From positions 96,801 through 160,800 of the forward strand of contig JAEZKU010000020.1 of assembly GCA_023436065.1 (NCBI GenBank): DNA of 64,000 nucleotides. The letters run 5' to 3'. How positions within the stretch are numbered: the first letter of the stretch is position 1; every line of letters starts with the position of its first letter. Both the position numbers and the translations under genes were made by a program. Below the pieces are notes generated by a model, which worked only from the letters and a program-made list of their open reading frames with translations, did no database searches and was not told the DNA's origin. This document shows, piece by piece, positions 8,616 through 17,772 of the stretch. This stretch comes from Bacillota bacterium. Its GTDB lineage: Bacteria; Bacillota; Clostridia; Lachnospirales; Lachnospiraceae.

Positions 8616-9794
8616 ATGGAGAAGAAGATATATTTAGATAATGCGGCTACTACCAAGACCAGACCTGAAGTAGTGGAGGCAATGCTTCCATACTTTAATG
8701 AGTTATATGGAAATCCTTCCAGTGTGTATGAATTTGCCACTCAGAATAAGAAGGCAGTTGATGAAGCCAGGAGTACGATCGCAAAAGTACTTGGTGCAGA
8801 GAATAATGAGATTTATTTTACCGGCAGCGGATCAGAGGCTGATAACTGGGCTTTGAAGGGGGTCATAGATGCTTATGCCTCAAAGGGAAATCATATTATC
8901 ACATCTAAAATCGAACATCATGCGATACTGCATACCTGCGAATACCTTGAGAAGCATGGTGCTGAGGTAACTTATGTGGATGTAGATGAAAATGGTATCA
9001 TCAAGCTGGATCAGCTGGAGAAGGCAATCCGCCCGACAACTGTACTGATCTCAGTGATGTTTGCGAATAATGAGATTGGTACAATTCAGCCAATCAAAGA
9101 GATCGGGGCAATAGCTAAGAAGCATAATATCTTATTCCATACGGATGCAGTACAGGCCTTTTGCCAGATCCCTATTGATGTCAATGAGATGAATATTGAC
9201 ATGCTGAGTGCAAGCGCACACAAGCTGAACGGACCGAAGGGAATTGGTTTACTTTATATCAGAAAGGGTGTAAAGATCAGGTCCTTCATCCATGGCGGTG
9301 CTCAGGAACGGCAGAGACGTGCCGGAACAGAGAATGTACCTGGAATTGTTGGGTTTGGAAAGGCAGTAGAGATTGCACAGGCTACGATAGAAGAACGCAC
9401 CGAGAAAGAGAAAAAGCTGCGTGATTTACTCATGAAGCGTGTACTGGAAGAAATCCCATTTGTACGGGTGAACGGTGATAAGGTAAGAAGGTTGCCTAAC
9501 AATGCCAATTTCAGTTTTCAGTTCATAGAGGGCGAATCACTTTTAATCATGCTTGATATGAATAATATCTGCGGCTCCAGCGGATCCGCATGTACTTCAG
9601 GGTCATTGGATCCCTCCCATGTGTTGTTGGCCATCGGCCTTCCTCATGAGATTGCACATGGTTCCTTGAGACTCTCATTAAATGATGAGATCACGGAAGA
9701 GGAAATCAATTATACAGTGGACAAAATCAAGGAAATTGTTGAAAAGCTCAGGAAGATGTCACCATTGTATGAGGATTTTATGAGAAAAAGATAA
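8616..9794 (+). CDS. nifS: Cysteine desulfurase NifS/IscS
   Basis: A 392-residue PLP enzyme that converts cysteine to alanine and passes persulfide sulfur to NifU for Fe-S clusters and to MnmA for tRNA thiolation. K203 in SASAHKLNGPKG is the PLP lysine, and C326 in SSGSACTSGS is the persulfide cysteine on the mobile loop. The start at 8616 follows AGGAGA and gives the family start MEKKIYLDNAATT. It lies 19 bases after the Rrf2 gene and 58 before nifU. Confidence 0.94.
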   Translation: MEKKIYLDNAATTKTRPEVVEAMLPYFNELYGNPSSVYEFATQNKKAVDEARSTIAKVLGAENNEIYFTGSGSEADNWALKGVIDAYASKGNHIITSKIEHHAILHTCEYLEKHGAEVTYVDVDENGIIKLDQLEKAIRPTTVLISVMFANNEIGTIQPIKEIGAIAKKHNILFHTDAVQAFCQIPIDVNEMNIDMLSASAHKLNGPKGIGLLYIRKGVKIRSFIHGGAQERQRRAGTENVPGIVGFGKAVEIAQATIEERTEKEKKLRDLLMKRVLEEIPFVRVNGDKVRRLPNNANFSFQFIEGESLLIMLDMNNICGSSGSACTSGSLDPSHVLLAIGLPHEIAHGSLRLSLNDEITEEEINYTVDKIKEIVEKLRKMSPLYEDFMRKR

Positions 9795-9852
9795 CAGTTT
9801 AGTTACTAGAGAATACCGAATAGATAATTTACGAAAAATTGGAGGAAAGCAT

Positions 9853-10290
9853 ATGTATACAGAGAAAGTTATGGACCATTTCACTAACCCCAGGAATGTG
9901 GGAGAGATAGAGAATGCCAGCGGTGTCGGTACAGTAGGTAATGCTAAGTGTGGAGACATTATGCGTATTTATCTTGATATCGATGACAGCGGTATCATAA
10001 ATGATGTTAAATTCAAGACCTTTGGCTGCGGAGCTGCAGTTGCCACCAGCAGTATGGCAACAGAACTTGTCAAGGGAAAGACTGTAAGCGAAGCTTTACA
10101 GATCACCAATAAGGCGGTTATGGAAGCCTTGGACGGTCTGCCCCCGGTGAAGGTACATTGTTCTCTGCTGGCAGAAGAAGCAATTCATGCAGCACTCTGG
10201 GATTATGCAGAGAAGAAGGGTATTGTAATCGAAGGTTTGGAAAAACCGAAGTCTGATATCCATGAAGGGGAAGAAGAAACCGAATATTAA
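9853..10290 (+). CDS. nifU: Fe-S cluster scaffold NifU/IscU
   Basis: A 145-residue IscU-type scaffold on which [2Fe-2S] or [4Fe-4S] clusters are assembled. The three cluster cysteines are C33 (NAKCGD), C59 (FGCGAA) and C103 (VHCSLL), with D35 as the conserved aspartate that helps release clusters. The acidic tail (residues 130-145) is a short extension seen in clostridial NifU-like proteins. GGAGGAAAG precedes the ATG. The stop falls 40 bases before the mnmA start, so the genes are clearly cotranscribed. Confidence 0.94.
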   Translation: MYTEKVMDHFTNPRNVGEIENASGVGTVGNAKCGDIMRIYLDIDDSGIINDVKFKTFGCGAAVATSSMATELVKGKTVSEALQITNKAVMEALDGLPPVKVHCSLLAEEAIHAALWDYAEKKGIVIEGLEKPKSDIHEGEEETEY

Positions 10291-10330
10291 TATCGGACCG
10301 AATTATTGCATTTATCATATGGAGGATGGC

Positions 10331-11452
10331 ATGGAGAAAGTTGTCGTAGGCATGTCGGGAGGAGTTGACTCCTCTGTGGCGGCATACCTTTTGAAAAAGC
10401 AGGGATATGATGTGATTGGTGTCACCATGCAGATCTGGCAGGACGAGGATGTATGTTCCATGGAGGAAAAAGGCGGTTGCTGCGGCTTAAGTGCTGTAGA
10501 AGATGCCAGAAGAGTTGCCTCCGCTCTGGATATTCCGTATTATGTGATGAACTTTAAGAAGGATTTCAGAGAGAATGTAATTGATTACTTTGTCGCCGAA
10601 TACCTTCAGGCAAGGACACCGAATCCCTGTATCGCCTGCAATCGGTATGTAAAGTGGGAAGCATTGTTGAAGAGATCCCTTGATATCGGAGCATCCTATA
10701 TCGCTACAGGACATTATGCAGGAATTGAAAAGCTTCCTAATGGAAGATATTCCATTAAGAAGTCCGTGACCAGAGCTAAGGATCAGACCTATGCATTATA
10801 TAACCTGTCGCAGTATCAGCTGGCACATACCTTAATGCCGGTTGGTGCATATTCAAAGGAGGAGATCCGTGACCTTGCCAGAGAGTTGAAGCTTCCGGTG
10901 GCTAATAAGCCTGACAGTCAGGAAATTTGCTTCGTACCGGACAAGGATTATGCAGGCTTTATCACGGAATATCTGCAGGAAAAGGAACTGACTGAGGTCG
11001 GTGATCAATCCAACCAGAGCAGCTATAACGGTTTACAGCCGGGTAATTATGTGAATACAGCAGGAGAAATCCTTGGAAGACACAGGGGATTGATTCATTA
11101 TACAGTAGGACAGCGGAAGGGTCTCGGAATAGCGATGGGACAACCCGTATTCGTAGTGGAACTTCGGCCTGAGACGAATGAAGTCGTACTGGGTACAGGG
11201 AATGATGTCTTCTCTGACCGCCTGACAGCAAATCGGCTGAATTTTATGGCAATTGAGGACCTGGACGATGAGCTTTCTGTAGAAGCAAAAATCAGATACA
11301 GCCATCAGGGTGCTCCCTGCCGTATCAAAAGAACAGCTCAGGATGAGCTTGTCTGTATCTTTGAGGAACCGCAACGTGCCATAACCCCCGGACAAGCAGT
11401 CGTTTTCTATCAAGGGGATTATGTAGTCGGAGGCGGAACAATCCTGAAATAA
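10331..11452 (+). CDS. mnmA: tRNA-specific 2-thiouridylase MnmA (three-cysteine form)
   Basis: A 373-residue enzyme that adds sulfur at C2 of wobble uridine 34 in Lys, Glu and Gln tRNAs. The ATP pyrophosphatase loop GMSGGVDSS is at 7-15. The catalytic cysteines are C103 (in NPCIACN) and C200 (in SQEICFVPD). Where E. coli has Asp99 this protein has C100, giving three cysteines that could hold an Fe-S cluster instead of acting as a simple persulfide pair. The start at 10331 is set by GGAGG at 10321-10325. As last gene of the nifS-nifU operon it is well placed to receive NifS sulfur. Confidence 0.93.
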   Translation: MEKVVVGMSGGVDSSVAAYLLKKQGYDVIGVTMQIWQDEDVCSMEEKGGCCGLSAVEDARRVASALDIPYYVMNFKKDFRENVIDYFVAEYLQARTPNPCIACNRYVKWEALLKRSLDIGASYIATGHYAGIEKLPNGRYSIKKSVTRAKDQTYALYNLSQYQLAHTLMPVGAYSKEEIRDLARELKLPVANKPDSQEICFVPDKDYAGFITEYLQEKELTEVGDQSNQSSYNGLQPGNYVNTAGEILGRHRGLIHYTVGQRKGLGIAMGQPVFVVELRPETNEVVLGTGNDVFSDRLTANRLNFMAIEDLDDELSVEAKIRYSHQGAPCRIKRTAQDELVCIFEEPQRAITPGQAVVFYQGDYVVGGGTILK

Positions 11453-11527
11453 GGAATGCCTCAACCTATTAATAGATTATAAGTTGAATTTTGTATATAA
11501 AGCCCATTGAAACTTCTTAAAAATAAA

Positions 11528-11573
11528 GGACGTATCGTAGTGAACAATGATGTTGTGTACGATACGTCCTTTA
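11528..11573. terminator. Bidirectional terminator between mnmA and the PHP phosphatase
   Basis: A perfect 12-bp stem GGACGTATCGTA (11528-11539) / TACGATACGTCC (11558-11569) is flanked by A-rich sequence on the left and TTTATT on the right, so it can serve both converging genes. Confidence 0.85.
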
Positions 11574-11575
11574 TT

Positions 11576-12394
11576 CTATAATTTCTCGTAGATCGGCTTA
11601 CCGTCCCGGAAGGTAGCATAATATTTGAAGCCTAAGCTCTTTAGATAATCCGGCATCAGCTGAAAATCGTAACACAGGTGCTCCGGTTTGTGTGCATCCG
11701 AACCGATGGTAATCAGCTCACCGCCAAGCTCCAGGTAACGTTTCAGTACGGCTGCCTTGGGATGAGCATAGCCTAATCCGTATTTCAGACCTGCGGTATT
11801 GACCTCAAGCCCCTTTTGGTATTCCAATATGGTACGAAGCGCTTCATCAATAAGCTCCTGATATTCCTCATAGAAGTAGTCCGCCTTTTTCCCGTCTGCT
11901 GTGGGAACATAACGGATGATATAATCCAGATGACCATAGACATGAAAATATTCATGGAAGCTTTTGCAATTATCGATGATTGAACGGAAATAATCGCGGA
12001 TCCCATCTTCCTTAGTCCTATTCTCCCAAAACACAGGAATGTAAGGGTCTACATAATCTACGACATGAGTAGACCCAATCACAAAATCAAAGGAATACTC
12101 CTTCATCAGCTTCCGGATAGGTTCTGTCACCTGGGGCTGCAGGCCGAGCTCTATTCCGGTCAGAACCTCGATGCGGTTCTGATATTGCTCTTTCATCAAC
12201 AGAAGCTTCTGTACATAGGGTTTGGGATCGAATTCAAAACTGATATCCCCATTATGGGGATAATCATAATCCATATGATCTGTAAAGCATATCCTTTTCA
12301 GGCCCAGATCGATTGCTCTTTCAATCATGGACTCCATCGAAGCCTGTGAATCTCCTGAAAAGTCTGAATGGACGTGATAATCTCCGATAATCAT
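11576..12394 (-). CDS. hisJ: Histidinol-phosphatase-like PHP-domain phosphoesterase
   Basis: A 272-residue PHP-family metal phosphoesterase, most like HisK/HisJ histidinol phosphatase, which removes phosphate before the last step of histidine synthesis. The metal-binding motifs are in order: HVHSDFSGD (H7, H9), TDHMDYD, GSTHVVD, HLDYIIRY and GSDAHKPEHL. AAGGAGG lies upstream of the ATG on the minus strand. No other his gene is nearby, so the substrate is assumed from family resemblance; other PHP phosphatases are possible. Confidence 0.78.
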   Translation of the reverse strand: MIIGDYHVHSDFSGDSQASMESMIERAIDLGLKRICFTDHMDYDYPHNGDISFEFDPKPYVQKLLLMKEQYQNRIEVLTGIELGLQPQVTEPIRKLMKEYSFDFVIGSTHVVDYVDPYIPVFWENRTKEDGIRDYFRSIIDNCKSFHEYFHVYGHLDYIIRYVPTADGKKADYFYEEYQELIDEALRTILEYQKGLEVNTAGLKYGLGYAHPKAAVLKRYLELGGELITIGSDAHKPEHLCYDFQLMPDYLKSLGFKYYATFRDGKPIYEKL

Positions 12395-12430
12395 TTGCGG
12401 TCCTCCTTGTCCTTTGGCTTAATATATGAA

Positions 12431-14203
12431 TTATTCTATCTGCACAAGCCCTGAGATATCTGTTGATGATACCATGGAATAGTTGGTATAGTATACAACG
12501 AAGCCGGGTTTCCCTCCTGCAGGTTTTTTCACATTCTTTTTCAGTGTATAGTCAATTTCCACCTTGTCCGCGTCCCTCCCGCCGGAGTAGTAAGCTGCCA
12601 GTCTGGCGGCTTCTTCAAAGGTACGGTCAGGAAGCTCTGCCCCGCCGCATTTTACTATGACATGGGATCCGGCAATCTTCTTGGCATGAAACCACCAATC
12701 ACCACCCTCGGCAAACTGGAAGGTAAGTTCGTCATTCTGAAAATTATTCTTTCCTACATACATATGATAACCGTCTGAGGAAATATAATGGAAAGGCTTA
12801 CTCTTTGTGGCAGTCTTCTTGGCAGCTGCCTTCTTCTCCAGCTTTTTGTTACCGCTGGTGAAACGTCTTTTGATATAACCGTACTCTGTAAGCTCCTGCT
12901 TCAGTGCAGCCAGATCGGCTTCTTCCAGGGCAATATCCAGTGAAGTCCGGATGGATTCAAGATGCTCCATTTCTTCTTTGGTCTCAGCAAGCTGCATGGT
13001 GAGAGCATCATAGGTACGTTTCAGCTTACTGTATTTTTCAAAATATTGCTTCGCATTCTCCATCGGAGAGATGGTCGGATCTAAAGGAATGCTGATTTCC
13101 TTATTATCATAATAATTCAATGCGTTCAGAACCTTTGCGCCGGGCTCCAGCTCATAACCGTAAGCTGTAATCAATTCTCCGTATATCTTGAACTTATCAC
13201 GTTTCTCTGTATCCTGTAGCTGCTTAGACTGCAGATCGTATTTTTTTGCGGCTCGGTCTATGGCGTTGGATACGATCTTTCTTAAATCGGCTGATTTCTG
13301 GCGAATCCGGGCAACTGAGTTCTTGGTAGCATAGAAGGCTTCTAAGAGAGCAGAGATACTTTCAAAGGTCTGTACCTCATGATCCTTATAGCATGTGAGT
13401 TCGAGACTGGAGAACTCTACCGGAACACTGTCTTTTGACACGATATTCGGTTGGAAGGCAGCACTTTTCACATCTTCCATCAGCCTTTCAAAGGTTTTGA
13501 ACAGATGCAGCCCGACATCCGGACTGAAGGCTTCGGGATAATCTCCGGCATCGACAGAAGCCCTGCAGCAGATTTCATTTGCTATCAGCGGACTGATACC
13601 GGTCAGACTGCTGTATAAAGCCTTTCCGATGGGCATGGACTTCTTTAACACCGAGGCGGTGAACTCCTCATAGGTAACAGTAAGTGGATCAAGCTTATCA
13701 GTCGTCTGTGGAATGAAGTAATTCCTTCCGGGAAGCACCTCACGTATCGAGCTAACAAACTGATTGATTCTTTTGATACTGTCCAGAATGACCATATTAT
13801 CGTCGCAGAAAATGATATTACTATGCTTCCCCATTAATTCAATAATGAGGTACTTAGTGCAGAGGTCACCCATTTCGTTTAAGTGCTCCAGCTTAAAATT
13901 AACGATTCTCTCCAAGCCTGGCTGGGAGATATCAATGATTCTTGCACCGTTTAGGTGCTTACGAAGCAACATACAGAAATTAGGAGCGGTCAGCGGACTG
14001 GGTTTCGTGTTTTCCGTGAGATAAATCAAAGGAAGTCCGGCCCCCGCAGAAAGCAGCAGCTTATATTGTTCCTTTTCCTGTGCCTTGATCGTCAGGATCA
14101 GTTCGTCCTTCTCAGGCTGAGCTATTTTATTAATCCTGCCATTCAAGAGTACAGTCCGTAGTTCGTGTATGATATTAGCGATAACGATTCCGTCAAAAGC
14201 CAT
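12431..14203 (-). CDS. rqcH: Ribosome quality control factor RqcH (NFACT/FbpA family)
   Basis: A 590-residue NFACT protein. Bacterial RqcH binds 50S subunits blocked by peptidyl-tRNA and directs alanine tailing for degradation; older names are fibronectin-binding protein or FbpA. The order is NFACT-N (about 1-200, with IELMGKHSNIIF), an HhH region, a long coiled coil (about 290-450) and NFACT-R (WWFHAKKIAGSHVIVK, about 505-520). The Asp-Arg pair needed for tRNA work in B. subtilis (D97-R98) appears here as E98-R99. AAAGGAG precedes the start. It lies 36 bases upstream of the PHP gene on the same strand. Confidence 0.9.
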   Translation of the reverse strand: MAFDGIVIANIIHELRTVLLNGRINKIAQPEKDELILTIKAQEKEQYKLLLSAGAGLPLIYLTENTKPSPLTAPNFCMLLRKHLNGARIIDISQPGLERIVNFKLEHLNEMGDLCTKYLIIELMGKHSNIIFCDDNMVILDSIKRINQFVSSIREVLPGRNYFIPQTTDKLDPLTVTYEEFTASVLKKSMPIGKALYSSLTGISPLIANEICCRASVDAGDYPEAFSPDVGLHLFKTFERLMEDVKSAAFQPNIVSKDSVPVEFSSLELTCYKDHEVQTFESISALLEAFYATKNSVARIRQKSADLRKIVSNAIDRAAKKYDLQSKQLQDTEKRDKFKIYGELITAYGYELEPGAKVLNALNYYDNKEISIPLDPTISPMENAKQYFEKYSKLKRTYDALTMQLAETKEEMEHLESIRTSLDIALEEADLAALKQELTEYGYIKRRFTSGNKKLEKKAAAKKTATKSKPFHYISSDGYHMYVGKNNFQNDELTFQFAEGGDWWFHAKKIAGSHVIVKCGGAELPDRTFEEAARLAAYYSGGRDADKVEIDYTLKKNVKKPAGGKPGFVVYYTNYSMVSSTDISGLVQIE

Positions 14204-14455
14204 GATATATTAAATCTCCTTTATCTAACCTATCAATAAGGGGGTAATGGTATAATTTCCTGTTACAATCTAGAATTATAACATATTGGAAAAGAAATGA
14301 ATACTTTTTTCCGAGGATAAGCAAAATAGTATTGGAAGAAATGATGCTTGTACTGCCAAAGGGGTATTTTATCTGAAATCTGTATAGTATAACCCAGTGG
14401 TATGACAGTCATGCAAAAATACTATAACTAAAATTATTTATTCGAAAATATTCTA

Positions 14456-14484
14456 TTGAATTAAAGTGGAAAAGTGGATATAAT
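14456..14484 (+). promoter_or_regulatory. gdhA promoter
   Basis: TTGAAT (14456-14461), a 17-base spacer and consensus TATAAT (14479-14484). The expected start near 14491 lies just ahead of a terminator-like hairpin. The rest of the gap from 14204 to 14455 is AT-rich with no gene visible. Confidence 0.7.
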
Positions 14485-14500
14485 GAAAAAAGCAAATACA

Positions 14501-14536
14501 AAGGCGCATTTGTTTATTTTTATGCGCCTTTTTTTT
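14501..14536 (+). terminator. Terminator-like hairpin in the gdhA leader
   Basis: AAGGCGCAT (14501-14509) pairs with ATGCGCCTT (14522-14530) and is followed by an unbroken run of Ts. It lies between the promoter and the gdhA start at 14567, so it should stop most transcripts unless read-through or antitermination occurs. Confidence 0.75.
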
Positions 14537-14566
14537 GTAATTTTAATCAAAGGAGATTAAATTTAT

Positions 14567-15901
14567 ATGGGATACGTTGATGAGGTAATTGAATTGGTGG
14601 TTAAGAAAAACCCCGCAGAACCCGAGTTTCATCAGGCTGTTAAGGAAGTACTGGAATCCTTAAGAACAGTTGTTGATGCAAACGAGGAGAAATTCAGAAA
14701 AGAAGCACTTCTTGAGAGACTTGTTGAGCCCGACAGACAGATTAAGTTCAGAGTTCCGTGGGTAGATGATAGCGGCAAGGTACAGGTTAACACTGGTTAC
14801 CGAGTTCAGTTTAACAATGCAATTGGACCTTACAAGGGTGGCTTACGCTTACATCCTTCAGTAAATTTAGGTATTATTAAATTCTTAGGTTTTGAGCAGA
14901 TTTTCAAGAACTCATTAACAGGACTCCCGATCGGCGGTGGCAAGGGTGGTTCCGATTTTGACCCGAAGGGCAAATCAGACAGAGAAGTACTAGCCTTCTG
15001 CACCAGCTTCATCACGGAGCTTTACAAATACATCGGTGCTGATGTGGATGTACCTGCAGGAGATATCGGTACAGGCGGAAGAGAAATTGGTTACATGTAC
15101 GGACAGTTCAAGAAGATTAAGGGAACCTATGAGGGTGTGTTAACCGGTAAGGGATTAACCTATGGCGGTTCTTTGGCAAGAACAGAAGCAACCGGTTATG
15201 GTTTATTATACTTAGTGGAAGAGATGTTAAAGTGCAATGGTAAGGATATCAAGGGTAAGATCTGTACCGTATCCGGCTCCGGTAATGTAGCAATCTATGC
15301 GATCCAGAAAGCACATCAGTTAGGTGCAAAGTGTGTTACCTGTAGTGACAGCAACGGTTGGGTTTATGATCCGGACGGTATCGATGTAGCTGCACTTCAG
15401 CAGATTAAGGAAGTTCAGCGTGCAAGATTAACCGAATACAAGAAATACAGACCGAATTCAGAATATCATGAGGGCAGAGGTGTATGGACCGTGAAGTGTG
15501 ATATAGCTCTTCCCTGCGCTACTCAGAATGAACTTCTGATCGACGATGCCAAGGCTCTTGTAGCAAACGGCTGCTTCGCAGTAGCTGAGGGCGCTAATAT
15601 GCCTACAACTTTGGAAGCTACTGAATATCTGTTGGTTAATAAGGTACTCTTTGCTCCCGGTAAGGCTGCCAATGCAGGCGGTGTAGCTACCTCTGCATTA
15701 GAGATGACTCAGAACAGCGAAAGATTAAGCTGGACCTTTGAAGAGGTTGATGCAAAATTAAAGCAGATCATGGTGAATATCTTCCATAGCATGGATGATG
15801 CAGCAAAGAGATACAATGCTGAAGGCAATTATGTTGTAGGTGCCAATATCGCAGGCTTTGAGAAGGTTGCTACCGCAATGCTGGCTCAGGGTATCTGGTA
15901 A
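14567..15901 (+). CDS. gdhA: Glutamate dehydrogenase, probably NADP-specific
   Basis: A 444-residue hexameric-type glutamate dehydrogenase that makes glutamate from 2-oxoglutarate and ammonium. Family landmarks are YKGGLRLHPSVN, the glycine-rich LPIGGGKGGSDFDPKGKS with the catalytic lysine, PAGDIGTGGREIGYM, and the Rossmann motif SGSGNVAIYA. Length and sequence match the NADP-dependent biosynthetic type of clostridia. AAAGGAG is 12 bases before the ATG. A strong promoter and a terminator hairpin directly upstream suggest control by transcription read-through, parallel to the amtB leader. Confidence 0.95.
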   Translation: MGYVDEVIELVVKKNPAEPEFHQAVKEVLESLRTVVDANEEKFRKEALLERLVEPDRQIKFRVPWVDDSGKVQVNTGYRVQFNNAIGPYKGGLRLHPSVNLGIIKFLGFEQIFKNSLTGLPIGGGKGGSDFDPKGKSDREVLAFCTSFITELYKYIGADVDVPAGDIGTGGREIGYMYGQFKKIKGTYEGVLTGKGLTYGGSLARTEATGYGLLYLVEEMLKCNGKDIKGKICTVSGSGNVAIYAIQKAHQLGAKCVTCSDSNGWVYDPDGIDVAALQQIKEVQRARLTEYKKYRPNSEYHEGRGVWTVKCDIALPCATQNELLIDDAKALVANGCFAVAEGANMPTTLEATEYLLVNKVLFAPGKAANAGGVATSALEMTQNSERLSWTFEEVDAKLKQIMVNIFHSMDDAAKRYNAEGNYVVGANIAGFEKVATAMLAQGIW

Positions 15902-15932
15902 AATATAATAGAATAATTGAATCAATCATAAC

Positions 15933-15999
15933 AATGGCTGATATAGAATCCAAGGTTACATAACCAGTAAACCGGGATTTTATATCAGCCATTTATCGT
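15933..15999 (+). terminator. Probable terminator after gdhA
   Basis: AATGGCTGATATA (15933-15945) is the exact reverse complement of TATATCAGCCATT (15981-15993), a 13-bp stem with a 35-base loop. The T tract is weak. The remaining sequence to 16139 shows no gene. Confidence 0.55.
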
Positions 16000-16139
16000 A
16001 TTGGGAAGTGCATTCTATATGATAAAAGCTTCATTTAGGATGTTTGGAAGAATCGTCCTTTTTTCATTTTCTCCATAAAATCTTCATAATCACTTGATAG
16101 AATACAAGAAGTAAGGGAATAGAACCAAGAAGAAAAGTT

Positions 16140-16182
16140 TGTGTGAAGCGGGAGCCGGGCCCTGTCAGGAGGGCTTCACACA
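16140..16182 (+). promoter_or_regulatory. Hairpin directly upstream of the metal operon RBS
   Basis: TGTGTGAAGC (16140-16149) pairs perfectly with GCTTCACACA (16173-16182); the 23-base interior is GC-rich. It ends one base before the GGAGAGGAG ribosome site and has no T tract, so it is not a terminator. It could be an mRNA control or stability element, or a DNA operator. Confidence 0.45.
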
Positions 16183-16199
16183 GGGAGAGGAGAATTCAG

Positions 16200-17702
16200 A
16201 TGTCTTCAATTAAGACAATAACACTATCAGTTAAGAATATGACCTGTGTCAATTGTGAGAATATTATTGAAAAGGAATTATCTAAGGCGGATGGTGTACT
16301 GGGTGTGGAAGCCAGTTATTCTAAGGGGATGGTAAAGATAACCTATGACGAAGCCTTTATTCAACCGGAAGAGATGATTTTACTGCTGGAGCAGCATGAT
16401 TACCACGCTGAGCCATGGAACGAAAACAGGAACAGGGATGGGAAGAACAGCCACCAGGATAATAATGTTTCGAGGAAGGTTCAAGACTCTAAACTGACGA
16501 ATATCACGTCAGCCCTCATTATACTGTTTGCACTCTATCTGTTGGCGAATCATTTTGGGGTATTCAACATCATCAGAAACTTCCCGGTTGCGAAGGCGGG
16601 CATGGGCTATGGGATGCTGTTTTTAATCGGTGTGCTGACTTCGGTGCATTGTGTGGCGATGTGTGGAGGTATCTGCCTCTCTCAGACGGTGTCGCCGAAG
16701 AATACCGGAAACGCTCAGCCGGGTGGTTTTTCGGCAATACGGCCCAGTCTCTTATATAATCTGGGCAGGGTGATTTCGTACACGGTAATCGGAGGTATTG
16801 TCGGTGCGATCGGGTCTGTAGTCAGCTTCTCCGGGCCCATGAAAGGTGCGGTACAGCTTCTGGCGGGAATCTTTATGATCATTATGGGGTTGAACATGTT
16901 GAATATCTTCCCCTGGCTTCGCAGACTGAATCCGAGGATGCCTAAGATCCTTGTGAAAAAGCTGAGTCCGCTGCGTGGGCAAAGTAACAGCCCTCTTTAT
17001 ATCGGTTTACTGAATGGATTGATGCCCTGTGGACCCCTGCAGGCAATGCAGTTATATGCGTTATCCACAGGAAGTCCGGTGAAGGGTGCAATCTCCATGT
17101 TTCTCTTTAGTATCGGAACTGTGCCGTTAATGTTCTTATTTGGGGCACTGGGGTCTCTTCTTAATAAGAAATATACGAGTAAAATGATGACGGTCAGTGC
17201 GGTTTTGGTTGTATTTCTTGGGGTGTTCATGCTTCAGAATGGGATTGGACTTTCCGGCTTTGCTATTCCTACCATGCCGTCATTAACAGGAACGGCAGAT
17301 AGTAAAGAAGCGAATATCGCAAAGATCGAGAATGGTATACAGGTCGTGACTACCGGACTGGAATCCGGAAGGTATGAACCGATTATCGTACAGAAAGGCA
17401 TTCCGACCAAATGGATCATCCAGGCGCAGGAGGGTGATATCAACGGCTGTAATAACAGTATTATCATACCGAAGTACAATCTACAGAAGGACCTTGCGAT
17501 AGGAGACAATATCATCGAATTCACACCTGAGGAGAGCGGAACCGTTCCTTATAGCTGTTGGATGGGAATGATCCGTAGTAGGATTACTGTGGTGGACGAC
17601 TTAAGCAGCATCGACGACAGTACCCTCGCAGATAGTAGCTCCGGTGCCGCACAGGCTCCGATCCTGGGTGGAGGTACGGCAGGTTGTCCCTGCTGTCAGT
17701 AA
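16200..17702 (+). CDS. HMA-SafE-cupredoxin fusion membrane protein, probable metal handling
   Basis: A 500-residue three-part fusion. Residues 1-70 are a heavy-metal-associated domain with MTCVNC (C16, C19). Residues about 100-350 are a SafE/DsbD-like membrane domain with SVHCVAMCGGIC (H150, C151, C155, C159) and LMPCGP (C277). Residues about 375-467 look like a cupredoxin domain with C417 and C453-W-M-G-M as likely copper ligands. The tail ends GCPCCQ. The start at 16200 follows GGAGAGGAG. Family knowledge suggests transfer of copper or reducing power across the membrane. As first gene of the metal operon it probably works with the DUF2318 protein and CopA; the exact substrate is inferred. 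Confidence 0.82.
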   Translation: MSSIKTITLSVKNMTCVNCENIIEKELSKADGVLGVEASYSKGMVKITYDEAFIQPEEMILLLEQHDYHAEPWNENRNRDGKNSHQDNNVSRKVQDSKLTNITSALIILFALYLLANHFGVFNIIRNFPVAKAGMGYGMLFLIGVLTSVHCVAMCGGICLSQTVSPKNTGNAQPGGFSAIRPSLLYNLGRVISYTVIGGIVGAIGSVVSFSGPMKGAVQLLAGIFMIIMGLNMLNIFPWLRRLNPRMPKILVKKLSPLRGQSNSPLYIGLLNGLMPCGPLQAMQLYALSTGSPVKGAISMFLFSIGTVPLMFLFGALGSLLNKKYTSKMMTVSAVLVVFLGVFMLQNGIGLSGFAIPTMPSLTGTADSKEANIAKIENGIQVVTTGLESGRYEPIIVQKGIPTKWIIQAQEGDINGCNNSIIIPKYNLQKDLAIGDNIIEFTPEESGTVPYSCWMGMIRSRITVVDDLSSIDDSTLADSSSGAAQAPILGGGTAGCPCCQ

Positions 17703-17772
17703 CACTTTAATCAAGATATAAATTCAACCATATCAAAGCAAATATAGCTGTGGAAGGAAAGGAAAATCAATC

